64,000 nt of DNA from Halisarca cf. caerulea (lineage: Eukaryota > Porifera > Demospongiae > Chondrillida > Halisarcidae). A program made the position numbers and the translations under genes. Position 1 is the stretch's first letter. Every line of letters begins with the position of its first letter. The notes beneath the pieces were generated by a model, which saw only the letters and a list, made by a program, of their open reading frames with translations, had not been told where the DNA came from and did not search any database. The stretch covers positions 2,529,801 through 2,593,800 of the forward strand of contig CAUJGJ010000040.1 of assembly GCA_963170055.1 (NCBI GenBank), written 5' to 3'. Shown piece after piece: positions 44,741-55,514 of this stretch.

Positions 44741-45684
44741 CTAAAAGTTGCCAAAAGCATGTGTTCTACCCTCTCTGCCAGGAACAAATTCTCTGCTGAT
44801 CTGAGACAAATCTAAATTAAATCTAACTGTTTTATCCCTATTCACATGCAGCAGCATGAAGCTGTTTAGACGTTGCTGGCTCACAGTTGAACACAGATAA
44901 GTCTTGATCCTCCTTAGAGCAGAGAAGGAACGTTCTGATGTGGCATTAGTTGCAGGCATTACAAGCAAAAGCTTCATGAGAGTCCATACAGGGGAAAATG
45001 CTAGCCTTTCTGATGAGGACAAGCGAGCAAGAATACAAACAATGCCCTGAATGGATATCTCTTTCGTACCTTCACACAGCAGACGTAAAAGAGAAAGTTG
45101 AGCTTCCAATTGAGCCTTTGACAGGCCACTCCCATAAAATCTGCGCACAGTGTCGAGCTCAGCATTGTACGATTCACCTTTGCAGGCTTTCAACACAAAT
45201 TCCTCAAGATTTCGATATGTTTTATAACCAGGTTGGTCAAAGTGGCACGGATGGCCCCAATAACATGATCCAGTACCTCAGAATAGATTTGGTAGTAGTA
45301 ATCATCAGGAGACACATGAAAGGAATGGGTACTAGAGGACCCAACCTCAAAATGTGAAGGAGCACAACGTTTTCTGGGAAGGCTTGGGGCAGTGACACCA
45401 GCAAGAGTTTGCTTCTGAAAAACTGTATGATAAAAGGCTGCAAACTGTTCATCAGAAAGCATTCCTTCCAAAACTTTTATAGTTAGATTAGCAATTTGTT
45501 GACCTTCAGCTGCAGACATTCTTTTGTGTTGAAGAGTAGAACTCAAGTTGTCAGAGTGACGAAGTAGAAGAGATCCGAGACAGATGCCAAACAAGAAATC
45601 AAATCTCGTCATCTGTGCTTCAACACCGATGATACGTGCACACATTTCACCATCCAGGGACCCCTCCAATGCTTCTCTCCAAAC
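44741..45684 (-). pseudogene. hAT-family transposase/ZMYM-like gene, 3' part
   Basis: Minus strand. Residues VWREALEGSLDGEMCARIIG follow the insertion site and lead through a helical stretch (DFLFGICLGSLLLRHSDNLS) to the hAT C-terminal dimerisation region: LLLVMPATNATSERSFSALR, then RIKTYLCSTVSQQRLNSFML and LHVNRD. A frameshift near 45237-45260 separates two frames that otherwise join as GYKTYRNLEEFVLKACKGES. It ends with a stop at 44741. Together with 49009-49105 and 50333-51454 this makes one decayed gene of the TTF-finger/DUF4371 hAT type, which is often annotated 'zinc finger MYM-type protein 1-like'. Confidence 0.8.
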
Positions 45685-46019
45685 TACACTGTAAAAAATG
45701 GGGTGTTATGATAACACCCTTAACTTATAATAACACCCGCGGTCAAAATGCCAAAGGTGCACTGATAACACCCCAGGCGCTGTTAACCCCTCTAGAGTGT
45801 TGGCGCAACACCCGTATTGGCTTGGGGTGCTACTGTAGCACAATTTCTGAGCTTCATTTTGCCACGCTGATTTGGGAAACCAGTTTACTAACAGGTTATA
45901 CTAAGTTTTCCTGACTAAATCTAGTGAAGCCTCGTGGTCAAAGAGATGACCGTTCTTGAGCTTTGCTTTTGTGCTTGTTTGACGAATATCTTACATTTTG
46001 GAATACTCAGGTGGAAAGA

Positions 46020-46175
46020 GGACATGAACAGACGAAAAGATGTTGTAGCTGACGGTTTCCAGGCGCGTAGTAGACGATTTCCAAGCCCATAACAGACGCC
46101 TGTAGGAGACGATTACCATGCAGGCCCGTAGGAGACGGTTTTCATACAGTTCGTAGGAGACGCTGTGCGGATAAT
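46020..46175. repeat. Short degenerate tandem repeat 'cgtaggagacg'
   Basis: Four to five units of 'cccgtaggagacggttt..ca' type sequence between 46060 and 46160, next to the minisatellite. Confidence 0.5.
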
Positions 46176-46260
46176 TACACGTGAGTTTTGTACTGCCACT
46201 GCCACTGTTTCACCCTTTTGTTTTCAGCTGCACGTCTGTTATCAAGTTTACTGTGGTTAA

Positions 46261-46815
46261 GAATGATTGTGTACTACTGGAGAGAAGAACGATTGTGTAC
46301 TACTGGGGAGAAGAACGATTGTGTACTACTGGGGAGAAGAACGATTGTGTACTACTGGGGAGAAGAACGATTGTGTACTACTGGGGAGAAGAACGATTGT
46401 GTACTACTGGGGAGAAGAACGATTGTGTACTACTGGGGAGAAGAACGATTGTGTACTACTGGGGAGAAGAACGATTGTGTACTACTGGGGAGAAGAACGA
46501 TTGTGTACTACTGGGGAGAAGAACGATTGTGTACTACTGGGGAGAAGAACGATTGTGTACTACTGGGGAGAAGAACGATTGTGTACTACTGGGGGGAAGA
46601 ACGATTGTGTACTACTGGGGAGAAGAACGATTGTGTACTACTGGGGAGAAGAACGATTGTGTACTACTGGGGGGAAGAACGATTGTGTACTACTGGGGAG
46701 AAGAACGATTGTGTACTACTGGGGGGAAGAACGATTGTGTACTACTGGGGAGAAGAACGATTGTGTACTACTGGGGGGAAAGAACGATTGTGTACTACTG
46801 TAGGGAAGACCGGTT
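46261..46815 (+). repeat. 26-bp minisatellite, about 21 units
   Basis: Unit gaacgattgtgtactactgg + ggagaa, highly uniform, with occasional G for A in the 'gggag' part. Because 26 is not a multiple of 3, successive units rotate through all frames, and the unit has no stop in any of the three forward frames. This gives three overlapping long frames that encode the same 26-residue repeat. I regard these frames as a property of the repeat, not as genes. It is followed by about 23 G (46826-46848). Confidence 0.95.
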
Positions 46816-46975
46816 GTGTACTACTGGGGGGGGGGGGGGGGGGGGGGGCGAAGAACGATTGTGTATTATTACCGTGTGCCAGGAAAGATGGTTGTATATA
46901 CAAATGTGGAGTTGTTTGTTTCTACATTTGGAAGGTTGTGCATAGAATAAACATGATTCTGGAATGTGTAAAGTT

Positions 46976-48127
46976 TTCTTAATGTTCTCTGACATCCTTG
47001 CAGGTACCACTTGAACACTCTTTGGTCTATCAAGTGGGCAATCCTCATATTGGACCATTAAAAGGATGGACAGATCGGATGAATCAATGTATGATTTGGA
47101 AGTCATCCTCCTCTACAGCTTATAACAGTTTTCCTTTTCTTTGTGACTCTTTGTGGCTGTCTTGAATCATATATAACTCTCTCCTTTGTATGTATGTGTG
47201 TTATGAACATCTCTTATTTAATTTACCATTTTTGTAAACTTTTTTTAAATACTTTGATATATAAATTGAAGTAATTTTGCATTGTACATTCTATTGAAAG
47301 GACTCTCCATCTTACTATAACCATATTATTGTGCTTCATGTGGAGATCCTAAACTGCAGCTGATCATATATACGCACCTAAACCTGTATGACATCATTGT
47401 TGGTCATTATTGCGTCATACGAAGCGTGCACTTTGAATCGTTCGCATGCGACTTTATTGGGGTGGATCGAAGAGAGGACAGAGCACCTGAGTAAATCGCT
47501 GTGGATATTGCAAAGTTTAGCTGTAATGAACCTTTTACCGTTATATCCAAGGAAGTAGGAGAGAATCCAGCAATAGTTCGCCAAAAGAACGGGATGTAAC
47601 TGGAGTTGGGCTCGGACTTGCAGTTTACGCACGAAGAGCGAAGGGAATCCTTCCAATGTTTGGGGACAACCTGTCTATTTGGGCTTTGTACGGGGTCCAA
47701 AGGAGTAATTCAAGCCCAGCAAGTGAGTTAACTCGCTTTGACATCAGTAGAAATTCAATCAGTTGACTTCACTGCCTATCCTGTAGAAACTTTTAGCCCG
47801 TGGTGCACGTATTGTGCTTCTATTCGGTAAATCTTCAAAATGAGAGCTATTATCACGGCACCATACAAGATATCCCACCCAAGGCGAAGTTGAATGGCAC
47901 CAGTACATTGGATCATGGTTTTTGCATTCTTACTGAAGTACACCAATGAAAACTGGCAAAATGGTTCCTTATTTGTTTGCTACTGCTCCTATACTTGAGT
48001 CCTATGTACGTATGTGTATCTCTCCGCTGTACAGGAAGCCCGGCAAACGTGTTACAGTTGAGGTTGATGGCACCATTGACAGCATTCTTGTGTGGGCTGT
48101 AAAATGGACAAATTTCACCACATTCAG
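46976..48127. other. CACTA-like element interior, unassigned
   Basis: No transposase motif seen. A frame near 47407-47700 (minus) and one at 47946-48170 (plus, VTVEVDGTIDSILVWAVKW) are open but unsupported. Confidence 0.35.
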
Positions 48128-48584
48128 AGCAAATAGGAGAAAAAGTTGGAAACATTGGCAGACAAATTGAAAGGTGATGAGTGTAACATGTCTGTGATCC
48201 ATGTTATGTCATGCTGCAATTGCTATCTGTTCACATGTATCCTAATACTCATTAAGTGAGCTATGTACATCGTCTCTGCAGACCTGAATATGGTGCAGTT
48301 TCTCAAACTGTGCAAAAAACAAAGGCCAGCAGTCTTTCGTTTGATGCTAAGGTTTGTATTAATTGTTTGACTTATTGCAGCCTGTAAAGGAGTGTACACA
48401 TGTACAGTGATACGTATGTTTGTCACACAATGTAATGCATGCAAATGTATGCTTACATGTTGTTTGCTTGCTCCAACAGACTGAATCAGATGATGATTTG
48501 GAAGATCAGTTGTGGAAGCTCGGTCAAATGAGCCTTATATCTGCTGTGCTGGGGGAACTTTTTGTTGAACAATGTGTTTGTTGA
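48128..48584 (+). CDS. Unrecognised 3' exons of a gene carried by the CACTA-like element
   Basis: Three plus-strand segments join with consistent phase: 48128-48173 (EQIGEKVGNIGRQIE), 48282-48351 (PEYGAVSQTVQKTKASSLSF) and 48480-48584 (TESDDDLEDQLWKLGQMSLI, then SAVLGELFVEQCVC and stop). Borders are CAG/AAG|GTGATG, TGCAG/AAG|GTTTGT and CAACAG. The last exon is acidic, then hydrophobic. Upstream exons were not found. Either an element-encoded accessory protein or a captured host gene end. Confidence 0.4.
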
Positions 48585-49008
48585 CGTAAGCCACTTCATC
48601 AAGAAAAGAGTGGACACTGACTGCTAACTATTGTATGTGTATTTTAGTATCTTTTATTTGTTTCAACCTATCATCCCTTTTTATTTTTATGACCAATCTT
48701 TTTCTATATTTCTCCATCCTGCACCATGCACCTGTTCTCAATCATCTCTCTTCTCTTAAACATGTGTAACTCCATTTATTACATTGCTAAATTTAATGAT
48801 TGGTTTGAATTGAGACAATTAATTTAAAAGTGTATGCAAGCGACAATATACCCATATAAGGACAACACCCATTTTGGGGTAGCATCAGCACCCCTTATGA
48901 GGAGTGTTGCTGTAGCACCTTTTGTAACACCCCAAGGGGTGTCAAATCTAAACATTAATCCCAACACCCCTAGAGGTGTTACCCCAACACCCCATTTTTA
49001 ACAGTGTA

Positions 49009-49105
49009 GCAGAAGAATCTCGTAGTTGTCAATGACACTTTGCAGAGAGCCAGCTCGCACAGTCCAGCGTGTTGGACAAAGAAGACGGAATCCAGGTGTC
49101 TCACG
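49009..49105 (-). pseudogene. hAT-like gene, middle segment
   Basis: Minus-strand segment reading RETPGFRLLCPTRWTVRAGS, then LQSVIDNYEILLL. The CPTRW block is a hallmark of TTF-finger/DUF4371 hAT proteins. It is isolated between two inserted elements and joins cleanly to 45684 across the CACTA-like insert. Confidence 0.8.
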
Positions 49106-50330
49106 CAGGTATGTTATGGCAGATTTTATGGCAACGTCAAAATGGCCGCCGCTACGATGATCTTAATTGCACCCCTATTTTCTTCGTAGACACTCTGTAA
49201 AAAGCACACAAAACGTCTTGTATAATCTTTCCAACATTTCTACTTTGTAACAATACCTCTTTTCTTTGTGAATTCCATTCCGTAGTCCCACAATTAGACG
49301 TTTGCCGCAACGACCGAAAACGGTTTCAGTTGAAAAGCCGGAGATCTAGATGGTGGCTTTTAAAACTTAAAGTAGGTTTAAAATAATCTTAGGATCAATA
49401 TCTAAATTTTCACCGTGTATACTTTCTAAATTCTATTCCTTGGCTGTTATGTGCAGCATTTTGTGGTTTTCAAGCCAGGCCAAGACAAGAAATAACGAGA
49501 CATAACTTGAACAGAACAAGCAATCAAAAGTATACGCGGTGAAAATTTAGCTTTACCTTTTAGAAATCATCCCTTAAATTTTTGGAGTTATGGACCGCCA
49601 TCTAGATCTCCGGCTTTTACGAAGAAATTTGCCCAGTGAAGAAGGCTTCTCTCAAGGCCAAAGTCACATGATGTCACGAGACATAAGTTAACGGAAGTTT
49701 CAATGCAATTAAGGCAAGCCATTTATTATCTTCGGTTTATGAAATAAAAGCTCTCAGTCTTGGTCAAACCTTATTAACTATACTCAGCACGCTTCGTTTT
49801 TTTGTATATTCTCCTTCTTCGTCTTTGGAAGGTTGTTTGTGGCTTGTGTTGTAACCGAGCAACAAACGCCAAGAAAGTCAAGTGAATGACTAGTATCCGC
49901 GATCTTTTTACACTATTCCACTAAACTTTCAGCATGATACGTTCTTACATAGCTCCGTTGTTCTAAACAAAGGAATTAAAACGAGTTAAAAGATTGTGAA
50001 CTTCTCTCATCATCGGATCCTACCCGGCGGCCCTTCCAAGATATAGCTAGTACTTAAATCGGCATTCATTCTTTGCAAACCTTCCAAAGAAAGCGCTAAT
50101 ATTCAAAACCAACACTTAGAACTATGAGAGCGAAACGTGCTCTGTAAGTTGGCTAGGGTCTAAAAGCATAGATACTCCAACAACTATGCTAAAAGCTTTA
50201 CTGGCTTGCCGCGTAGCTGATTCAAGTTACAGCCACATGACTAACCCACGCAATTAAGTGATAATGAAATTCATACCATGAAGCCCACAAAGCGCCCATG
50301 TTTTGGCTAGATTCAGCCATAACATACCTG
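49106..50330. mobile_element. Inverted-repeat element inserted in hAT-like gene
   Basis: Ends are inverted (CAGGTATGTTATGGC and GCCATAACATACCTG) and a CG dinucleotide lies outside each end. Inside, a second pair of arms 'agccggagatctagatgg'/'ccatctagatctccggct' (about 49335-49352 and 49600-49620) encloses an inner pair around 'aaattttcaccg'. A rearranged relative lies at 53232-54030 in the opposite orientation. No transposase seen. Confidence 0.65.
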
Positions 50331-50332
50331 CG

Positions 50333-51454
50333 CAGGAGCAAACTCAGCTTACAACTTGTCAAAAGCAGCATTCTTTTTCAGATTTCTTGATCAGCTTAGA
50401 CACTTCTATGACCACATCGAGTGCATCCTTCATCAACTTACCTTGTTTCACACAATCCCCAACAGCAAGATTTAGAGCATGACCGTAGCAATGGGTGTAC
50501 AGTGCACGAGGCTCTTCATCAAGTAGAACTTTGGCAACTCCTTGTTTAGCCCCAGACATGGAGCTTGCTCCATCATAACACTGGCCACGGCAGGTTTCCA
50601 TCTTCAGTTGCATTTTGAGAAGAGTATCCTTAATGACAGCCACTAAAGCATCAGATGTAATGGAGTTTGTTTGGTAGAGCCCAACGAACTCCTCATGTGA
50701 AGCAACATCACTGTCAACCCAGTAGAAAACAAGCGCAACTTGCTCTCGGTTTGACATGTCAGTTGTCTCATCTATCATAACAGTATAAAACACTGCTGAC
50801 TGCAAACTGCTGGCAATTTCACGGAGAACTTGTAGATCAATGATAGGCAGGAACTCATTCTGTAACTAGTGTGAGATGTACTTTAACTGCTTCCTCTCCA
50901 GGTACCTTGAGATCAGTGAAAAATCCTCAGCACACAGGTGTAGTAGCTGAACTAAGTTGGAGTCACTGTCATCACTGCTGCAACAAACCCTGGCGAGCCA
51001 AAAATCGCATGGTGGACAAGACTTTAAGCAAGTATTCACGATTTACTTGTTTCTCGTTTACAGCTTGCTTGTTAAGCATGTCTCTAATGTCCACCGTTGT
51101 TGACAAAGCCTCCGTGCAAGCCTTGTGGAAGTCGCTACGTTCGTGATTAGCGAATTTCACAGTGGCATCCTTCCAATTCGTGAAATCGTCCGTTAAAAAG
51201 CTGCCCTCTGCTTGCTTTGATACCTTCACCCGCCTATCTTTCACTGCTTTTCAGCAAATGAAACAGAAAGCAATGCTTCGTGTTATGTCGTAGTGAAGCC
51301 ACTGCCATTTGTCGAACCAACTTGCCTGAAAACAAAGCTGCACCGAAGACTCCTTACCGAATTTGCGAGCAGGGAAAGGAACACTGCATGGCTGGCGGGG
51401 CTTTCCAGATGTATCAATAGTCACTAAATTGGAGACATCGACTGAGTAGGCCAT
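50333..51454 (-). pseudogene. hAT-family transposase/ZMYM-like gene, 5' part
   Basis: Minus strand from ATG at 51454. A TTF-type zinc-finger region (QPCSVPFPARKFGKESSVQL..C..WLHYD..FCFIC) is followed by a TGA at 51248, then KVSKQAEGSFLTDDFTNWKD, NREYLLKVLSTMRFLARQGL, a frameshift, and the DUF4371/RNase H-like core FYTVMIDETTDMSNREQVAL with the first catalytic Asp. CRGQCYDGASSMSG carries the next Asp, and HCYGHALNLAVGD follows. It breaks at a stop after KKSEKECCF. The order and motifs are those of domesticated-looking or mobile hAT genes in invertebrates. Two stops, frameshifts and two insertions make it inactive. Confidence 0.8.
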
Positions 51455-51859
51455 GTTTTATCTGCTTGCATGTGTTCCACATGGTCACGATAGCATGGTT
51501 GTGTGCACGTGTGGTTATGAATAATATCATTCATAGGTCGGGAAGATCTATATTCTCCAAAGAGAAGCCTTTGCAAAGGGTTAGCAAGAAAGTTTAGAGG
51601 TATAACAAAATGTAGGGCCGCCCCTAAGCCACCGCCCCTCTCATGATGGAGGCATTACAGTCACTTACAAAAATTAACAACTCTGTCGAGAAATCTTGTG
51701 CATGTGATAACTGCGCTTATTGCAAGCCAAGTACATGCAACTGAAAAAACTGCACATACTTATAGGCTTGGTGTAATGATATATAATGCAAACCACGGCA
51801 GTTAAGTCTAGTAATATTTAGACAGTGACTGCAGTGTCCCTCTCCACAGTAAACTCAAG
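51455..51859. other. 5' flank of the hAT-like gene, no feature
   Basis: No terminal inverted repeat of the hAT element was recognised here. Confidence 0.35.
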
Positions 51860-51861
51860 TA

Positions 51862-52037
51862 CAGTGGAACCTGTCTATTGTGGTCACTGTGTAATGCAGC
51901 CAACCGTCTATACCAGCCACTAATTCTTCTCCAAATCAGCAGTATTGTATGATATTCTACCTAATTAAAGCAGCCACCTGTCTATAACAGCCCAAAAATT
52001 TCGCCCCAATGGTGACCGCAATAGACAGGTTCCACTA
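51862..52037. mobile_element. TA-flanked MITE, CAGTGGAACCTGTCTAT family
   Basis: Inverted ends CAGTGGAACCTGTCTAT and ATAGACAGGTTCCACTA, TA on both sides (51860-51861, 52038-52039). Relative of 41841-42018; a weaker relative lies at 26452-26580. Confidence 0.85.
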
Positions 52038-52039
52038 TA

Positions 52040-52950
52040 GTCCAATCACAATGCCATAATACTATCAAGACGTTGATGGTTGCCGATGTACACAAGAGGG
52101 AGAGTTCATTATTATAGTTGATGCCTCTCATTGTAAGGCGCCTGATTGGGAATCTTGACCAGCTTGGTTAAGAGAAAAGTCATCAGTATGGTAGAATATC
52201 CTAACTGTATTAGCCAATGCCAATGACCAAAATTGCAAAATTAATGGTGATTACTGAACCTGTTTTCTACTTTAACAGTTAGACTATGGTGCCAAACTGC
52301 TGGGGAAGTATTGAACAGTTATGGCTAACCCCTTGTGTCTGTTACACTAACAGTGTCATCAGTAGCAATCAATCCCCGAAACTCCCCAAAGGTGTCTGAT
52401 TGCTTCCCAGGGTCTGCAGTGCTCCAGTCGACAAATTGGGAATTCTCTGCATACGTACAGCATCATGGAGTTATTGCCGGAACATCAGCACCTTCGGCAA
52501 ATTAAGGTACAGGCCTGTACTTTTTCCCATCAGTATCAGTTTGTCTACATATGGTCACTTCATGGGATCATTGCCGAAACATCAGCACTTGCGACAAAGA
52601 TGCTACAGGACTGCAGTTTTCAATGGCAAAATAGCAAATACTTATCACAACAAAGCATGAAGATACAAAAGTATAGGCGTATATTACTCGATAAGAAGAC
52701 AGGCTTCTCGACAAAGATTTGCTGAATTGAAGACCCTCTCCTACATATTGCGCATACTATTGTCAACAGAGGACACTCCGCTACTAACCGTTACTAATCC
52801 TGAGATCTGCTTTGTGAGACCATCCAGGATGGCTGGGCATTGGATTGTTTTCAGAGACAATGCATAAAAATCTGCAGATGTTATTAATTTTATCCACAGA
52901 AACTTATTGATGATTAACTATTATTAACACCTGGTCCACTGTACACATGC
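52040..52950. other. No gene; one small internal repeat
   Basis: The phrase 'attgccg(g/a)aacatcagcac' occurs at about 52470 and 52571, each preceded by 'catgg', suggesting a short duplication of about 100 bp. No other feature. Confidence 0.4.
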
Positions 52951-52951
52951 A

Positions 52952-52956
52952 TGCAC

Positions 52957-53009
<53 letters not shown>

Positions 53010-53017
53010 AATACACA

Positions 53018-53062
<45 letters not shown>
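52952..53062. repeat. (CA)n microsatellite, interrupted
   Basis: Two CA tracts separated by 'tgaatacacacca' near 53008-53020. Confidence 0.95.
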
Positions 53063-53064
<2 letters not shown>

Positions 53065-53231
53065 GAGATGATGTTGCAAATGGCCAGCATCATGGCTGAT
53101 GCATTTTGAGGCCTGAAACAAAAATCAGAAATCCTACCTAGTCTTGGTTGAATTTTATGAAACGGTAGACAGATTTTCAAGATATTGATATTACAGACCT
53201 TGCAGCATCAAGTATTCCGCTCCAAATGAAA

Positions 53232-54030
53232 CAATGAGACTGAATGTTATGTCCGAATCTAGCCAAAAACAGGTGCTTTGCGGGTTTCACAGTATAAATT
53301 TCATTTACACTGAATTACGTGGTTGGTCCTGTGCTAGCAATGTAAATCAGCTGAGGAAGATTCGCGGGAAGCAAGTAAAAAGCTCTAGATCCAACCCAAC
53401 TTTACACAGCATGTTTCATTGTCGAACTTCTGAGTGTTACTTTTTGGTTATTAACGCTTTTTTGGTAGGCTTGCAAAGAAATGAAGGCCGCTATATGTAC
53501 AAACTGTAGATCTTGGAAGGGTAAATTCGACGCTGAGAGAAGTTGACAATCTTTCAACTCTTTCGTTTAGAACTATGGGGCTATGTAAGAACGTATGCTG
53601 AAGGTTTGATAGAACAGTGAAAGAAGATCGTGGATTGTTGGCGAAACCTTTGCTTGCCTTCTCGGTGTCTGTTGTTTGGTTGCAAAAGCCCATGTCACAA
53701 GCAACCTCCCAAAGAGTAAGAAGAAGAATATTCACAAAAGGAGCGTGACAAGTAAAACTTGACCAAGAGCACTTCCATCTCGTGACATCATGTGATTTTT
53801 GCCTTATTAAGTGAGAGGAGCCTTCTTTATGGGGCACATTTCTTCATAAAAGGTGGAGATCTACATGGCGGTCCATACCTGCAGGAATTTAAGGGGTGAT
53901 TTGTAAGAGGTAAAGCTAAATTTTCACCGCATATACTTTGGATTGCTTGTTGTCTCAGTATTTCTTGTCTCGGCCTGACTTGAAAACCACAAAATGCTGC
54001 ACATAACAGCCAAGGAAGAGAAATTCAAAT
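53232..54030. mobile_element. Relative of the 49106-50330 element, truncated
   Basis: From 'atgttatgtccgaatctagcc' on, it aligns with the reverse complement of 49106-50330: 'gctttgcgggtttca', 'gcttgcaaag.aatgaa.gccg', 'ggtggagatctacatggcgg', 'ctaaattttcaccgcatata', 'aaaccacaaaatgctgcacataaca'. The right terminus is missing. A minus-strand frame of 128 codons within it is not conserved in the other copy. Confidence 0.6.
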
Positions 54031-54633
54031 GTAGGGTGAATGCTATTCTTATGAGGCAGATAATATCAATGAGACACAGTTGAGTATTTTGATAGTATAA
54101 TACTAATTAAATAGTAAAATATATGTATCACGTACCGAAAAATTTTCTCCAATTGATTCAAATTGCCATCATGCAATATACATGCAGGTTTTTATCAAGA
54201 TACTCAGCTGTGTCCCATAGTATTATTTGTCTCATAATGGTAGCTTGTACCTTATACGTAGTATAAATTTAGATATCAATCTTAAGATTATGTTGAATGC
54301 ACTTTAACTAACAGTAACGGAATAGAATAGTGCTCACCATTTGCTTTAGTCACAGTGCGATTTTCGTAATAGACAATTCGGATTTGGCAACACGTGGCAT
54401 TTCCAGAACAAAACGGGTACAGGCTGTACACCAGACCACTTTCTGCCGATATAATGATGTCATAATTAAAAAATGGTGGCGAGAAGTAGGTCTGGGCAAT
54501 GCGAGACTACTTACTCAGGACTTCCTGGTGACGTCAGTCACAGTGAGAATGGGTCTAGCTATGTCAGACTATCCCACTCCATACACACATTCAATAAAAC
54601 AATTATAGGAGCTGACGTGAATACCAAACACAC
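54031..54633. other. 3' intron/flank of the caspase-like gene
   Basis: 'tggtggcgagaagtaggtctgg..gcgagact' near 54475 resembles one end of the 25706 MITE family. No downstream exon of the peptidase gene was identified with confidence. Confidence 0.35.
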
Positions 54634-55322
54634 CTTTTAGTCTTCTCAAGTAAACATTTCCCCCCAAAAGTACTGATTACAGTTTGTGGGCCAGGCTGAA
54701 GACGTTCACTTTCGCTCTTTTTGGACATCTCTTCACTCGTCCTTTCTATAACATCTGAAAGACTAATGTCCTGTACGATCGCACTGGTAACCGCTTTGGC
54801 GAAAGGACTGCCTTCGTTATAGTCGGAAGTTGCTTGGCCCAACGCGACAGGGAAAAAGGCCAAATAACGCCCAGAGCTGTCTTGCCAATTTGGAAACATA
54901 TTTTGCGTACAAAGATAATGTCCTTCTTCGTTACTTCTACAAGCGTCCAGAAAGAATAGCTTGTGCAGCGGAAACATCGTTCCTTTGAAGAAGTTCGGGA
55001 AGATGTCTTCTTTCAGGCTCAATGGCTTACCATCTTGCGAATACAGAAAGCCTTCCTTACCATGTCCACTGAAAACAAAAATCACGTATTCGCCATTGAC
55101 TCTAGTACCACTCGCAGATGCTAAGAAATCCTTCATGAGTTCCTCATCAAGATTCCTCTCCCAGCGAACGTCAAAATTAAGCTCAGTTAGTGCTCTCATC
55201 CAGTTGTCATGATCGTGAATAGTACCCGAAAGAAATTCGTGCTTAGGACTGCTGTTACAATTCGTAACAAGAAAAGCAAGTCCTGTCGTACCCGGCTTTT
55301 GCCGACGAGGTTCGTAGGCCAT
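54634..55322 (-). CDS. Caspase-like cysteine peptidase (C14), exon
   Basis: Minus-strand frame from the ATG at 55322, 229 codons, ending at an AAAAG|GTGTGT donor; reading past it meets a stop ten codons later. It begins MAYEPRRQKPGTTGLAFLVT, so the peptidase fold starts at once with no prodomain. The catalytic His is in FVFSGHGKEG (His87) and the catalytic Cys in FFLDACRS (Cys128), replacing the QACRG of animal effector caspases. The small-subunit part has ATSDYNEGSPFAKAVTSAIV, a GSPFA-type motif more like metacaspase, paracaspase or bacterial-type C14 enzymes. Hence substrate preference (Asp or Arg/Lys) cannot be stated. Probably cytoplasmic; role in cell death or immune proteolysis inferred. 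Paralogues: broken domain at 44021-43341 and a 5' fragment at 60415-60560. Confidence 0.8.
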
Positions 55323-55452
55323 GACATTGATAGCGTGGCAAGCTGAAAGAACACTGGAGTGACTGGATGTCCCGAGAACAAAGAACGTGACGAAAAGTCT
55401 ACGGACTGAAAGCCTCGGACAGTTTACATACTGTTAACAGCACGTGGCGTGC
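55323..55452 (-). other. 5' flank of the caspase-like gene
   Basis: Shares blocks with 60470-60560 ('tagcgtgg'/'tagtgtgg', 'cagcacgtggcgtgctagtc'/'cagcacgtggtgtgttagtc'), so the duplication includes upstream sequence, probably the promoter. No TATA box stands out. Confidence 0.5.
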
Positions 55453-55514
55453 TAGTCTCGTGCGCCAGACACCATGCACACCGAGAAACACGTGTGGTCT
55501 GGCGCGCGAGACTA
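55453..55514. repeat. 62-bp hairpin, tiny MITE
   Basis: TAGTCTCGTGCGCCAGAC and GTCTGGCGCGCGAGACTA are inverted arms with a short loop, located about 130 bp 5' of the caspase-like start codon. Confidence 0.75.

Larger units (their letters stand above)
45687..49006 (+). mobile_element. CACTA/EnSpm-like transposon inserted in hAT-like gene
   Basis: A 3320-bp insert with inverted ends CACTGTAAAAAATGGGGTGT and the complement (AACACCCCATTTTTAACAGTG), flanked by TA (45685-45686, 49007-49008). Many subterminal GGGGTGTT/AACACCCC units lie within 200 bp of each end, as in CACTA elements. Removing it with one TA restores the host frame (NYEILLL-VWREALEG). It carries a 26-bp minisatellite, a poly-G run and plus-strand exons near the right end; no CACTA transposase was recognised, so it is probably non-autonomous. 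Confidence 0.8.

Noticed and set aside
46181..46982. Three overlapping long open frames of 178-264 codons
   Set aside because: They are produced by a 26-bp repeat without stops in any forward frame; all encode the same repeat and have no flanking gene structure.
53451..53837. 128-codon minus-strand frame
   Set aside because: Lies inside a repeat element and is not open in the related copy at 49106-50330.
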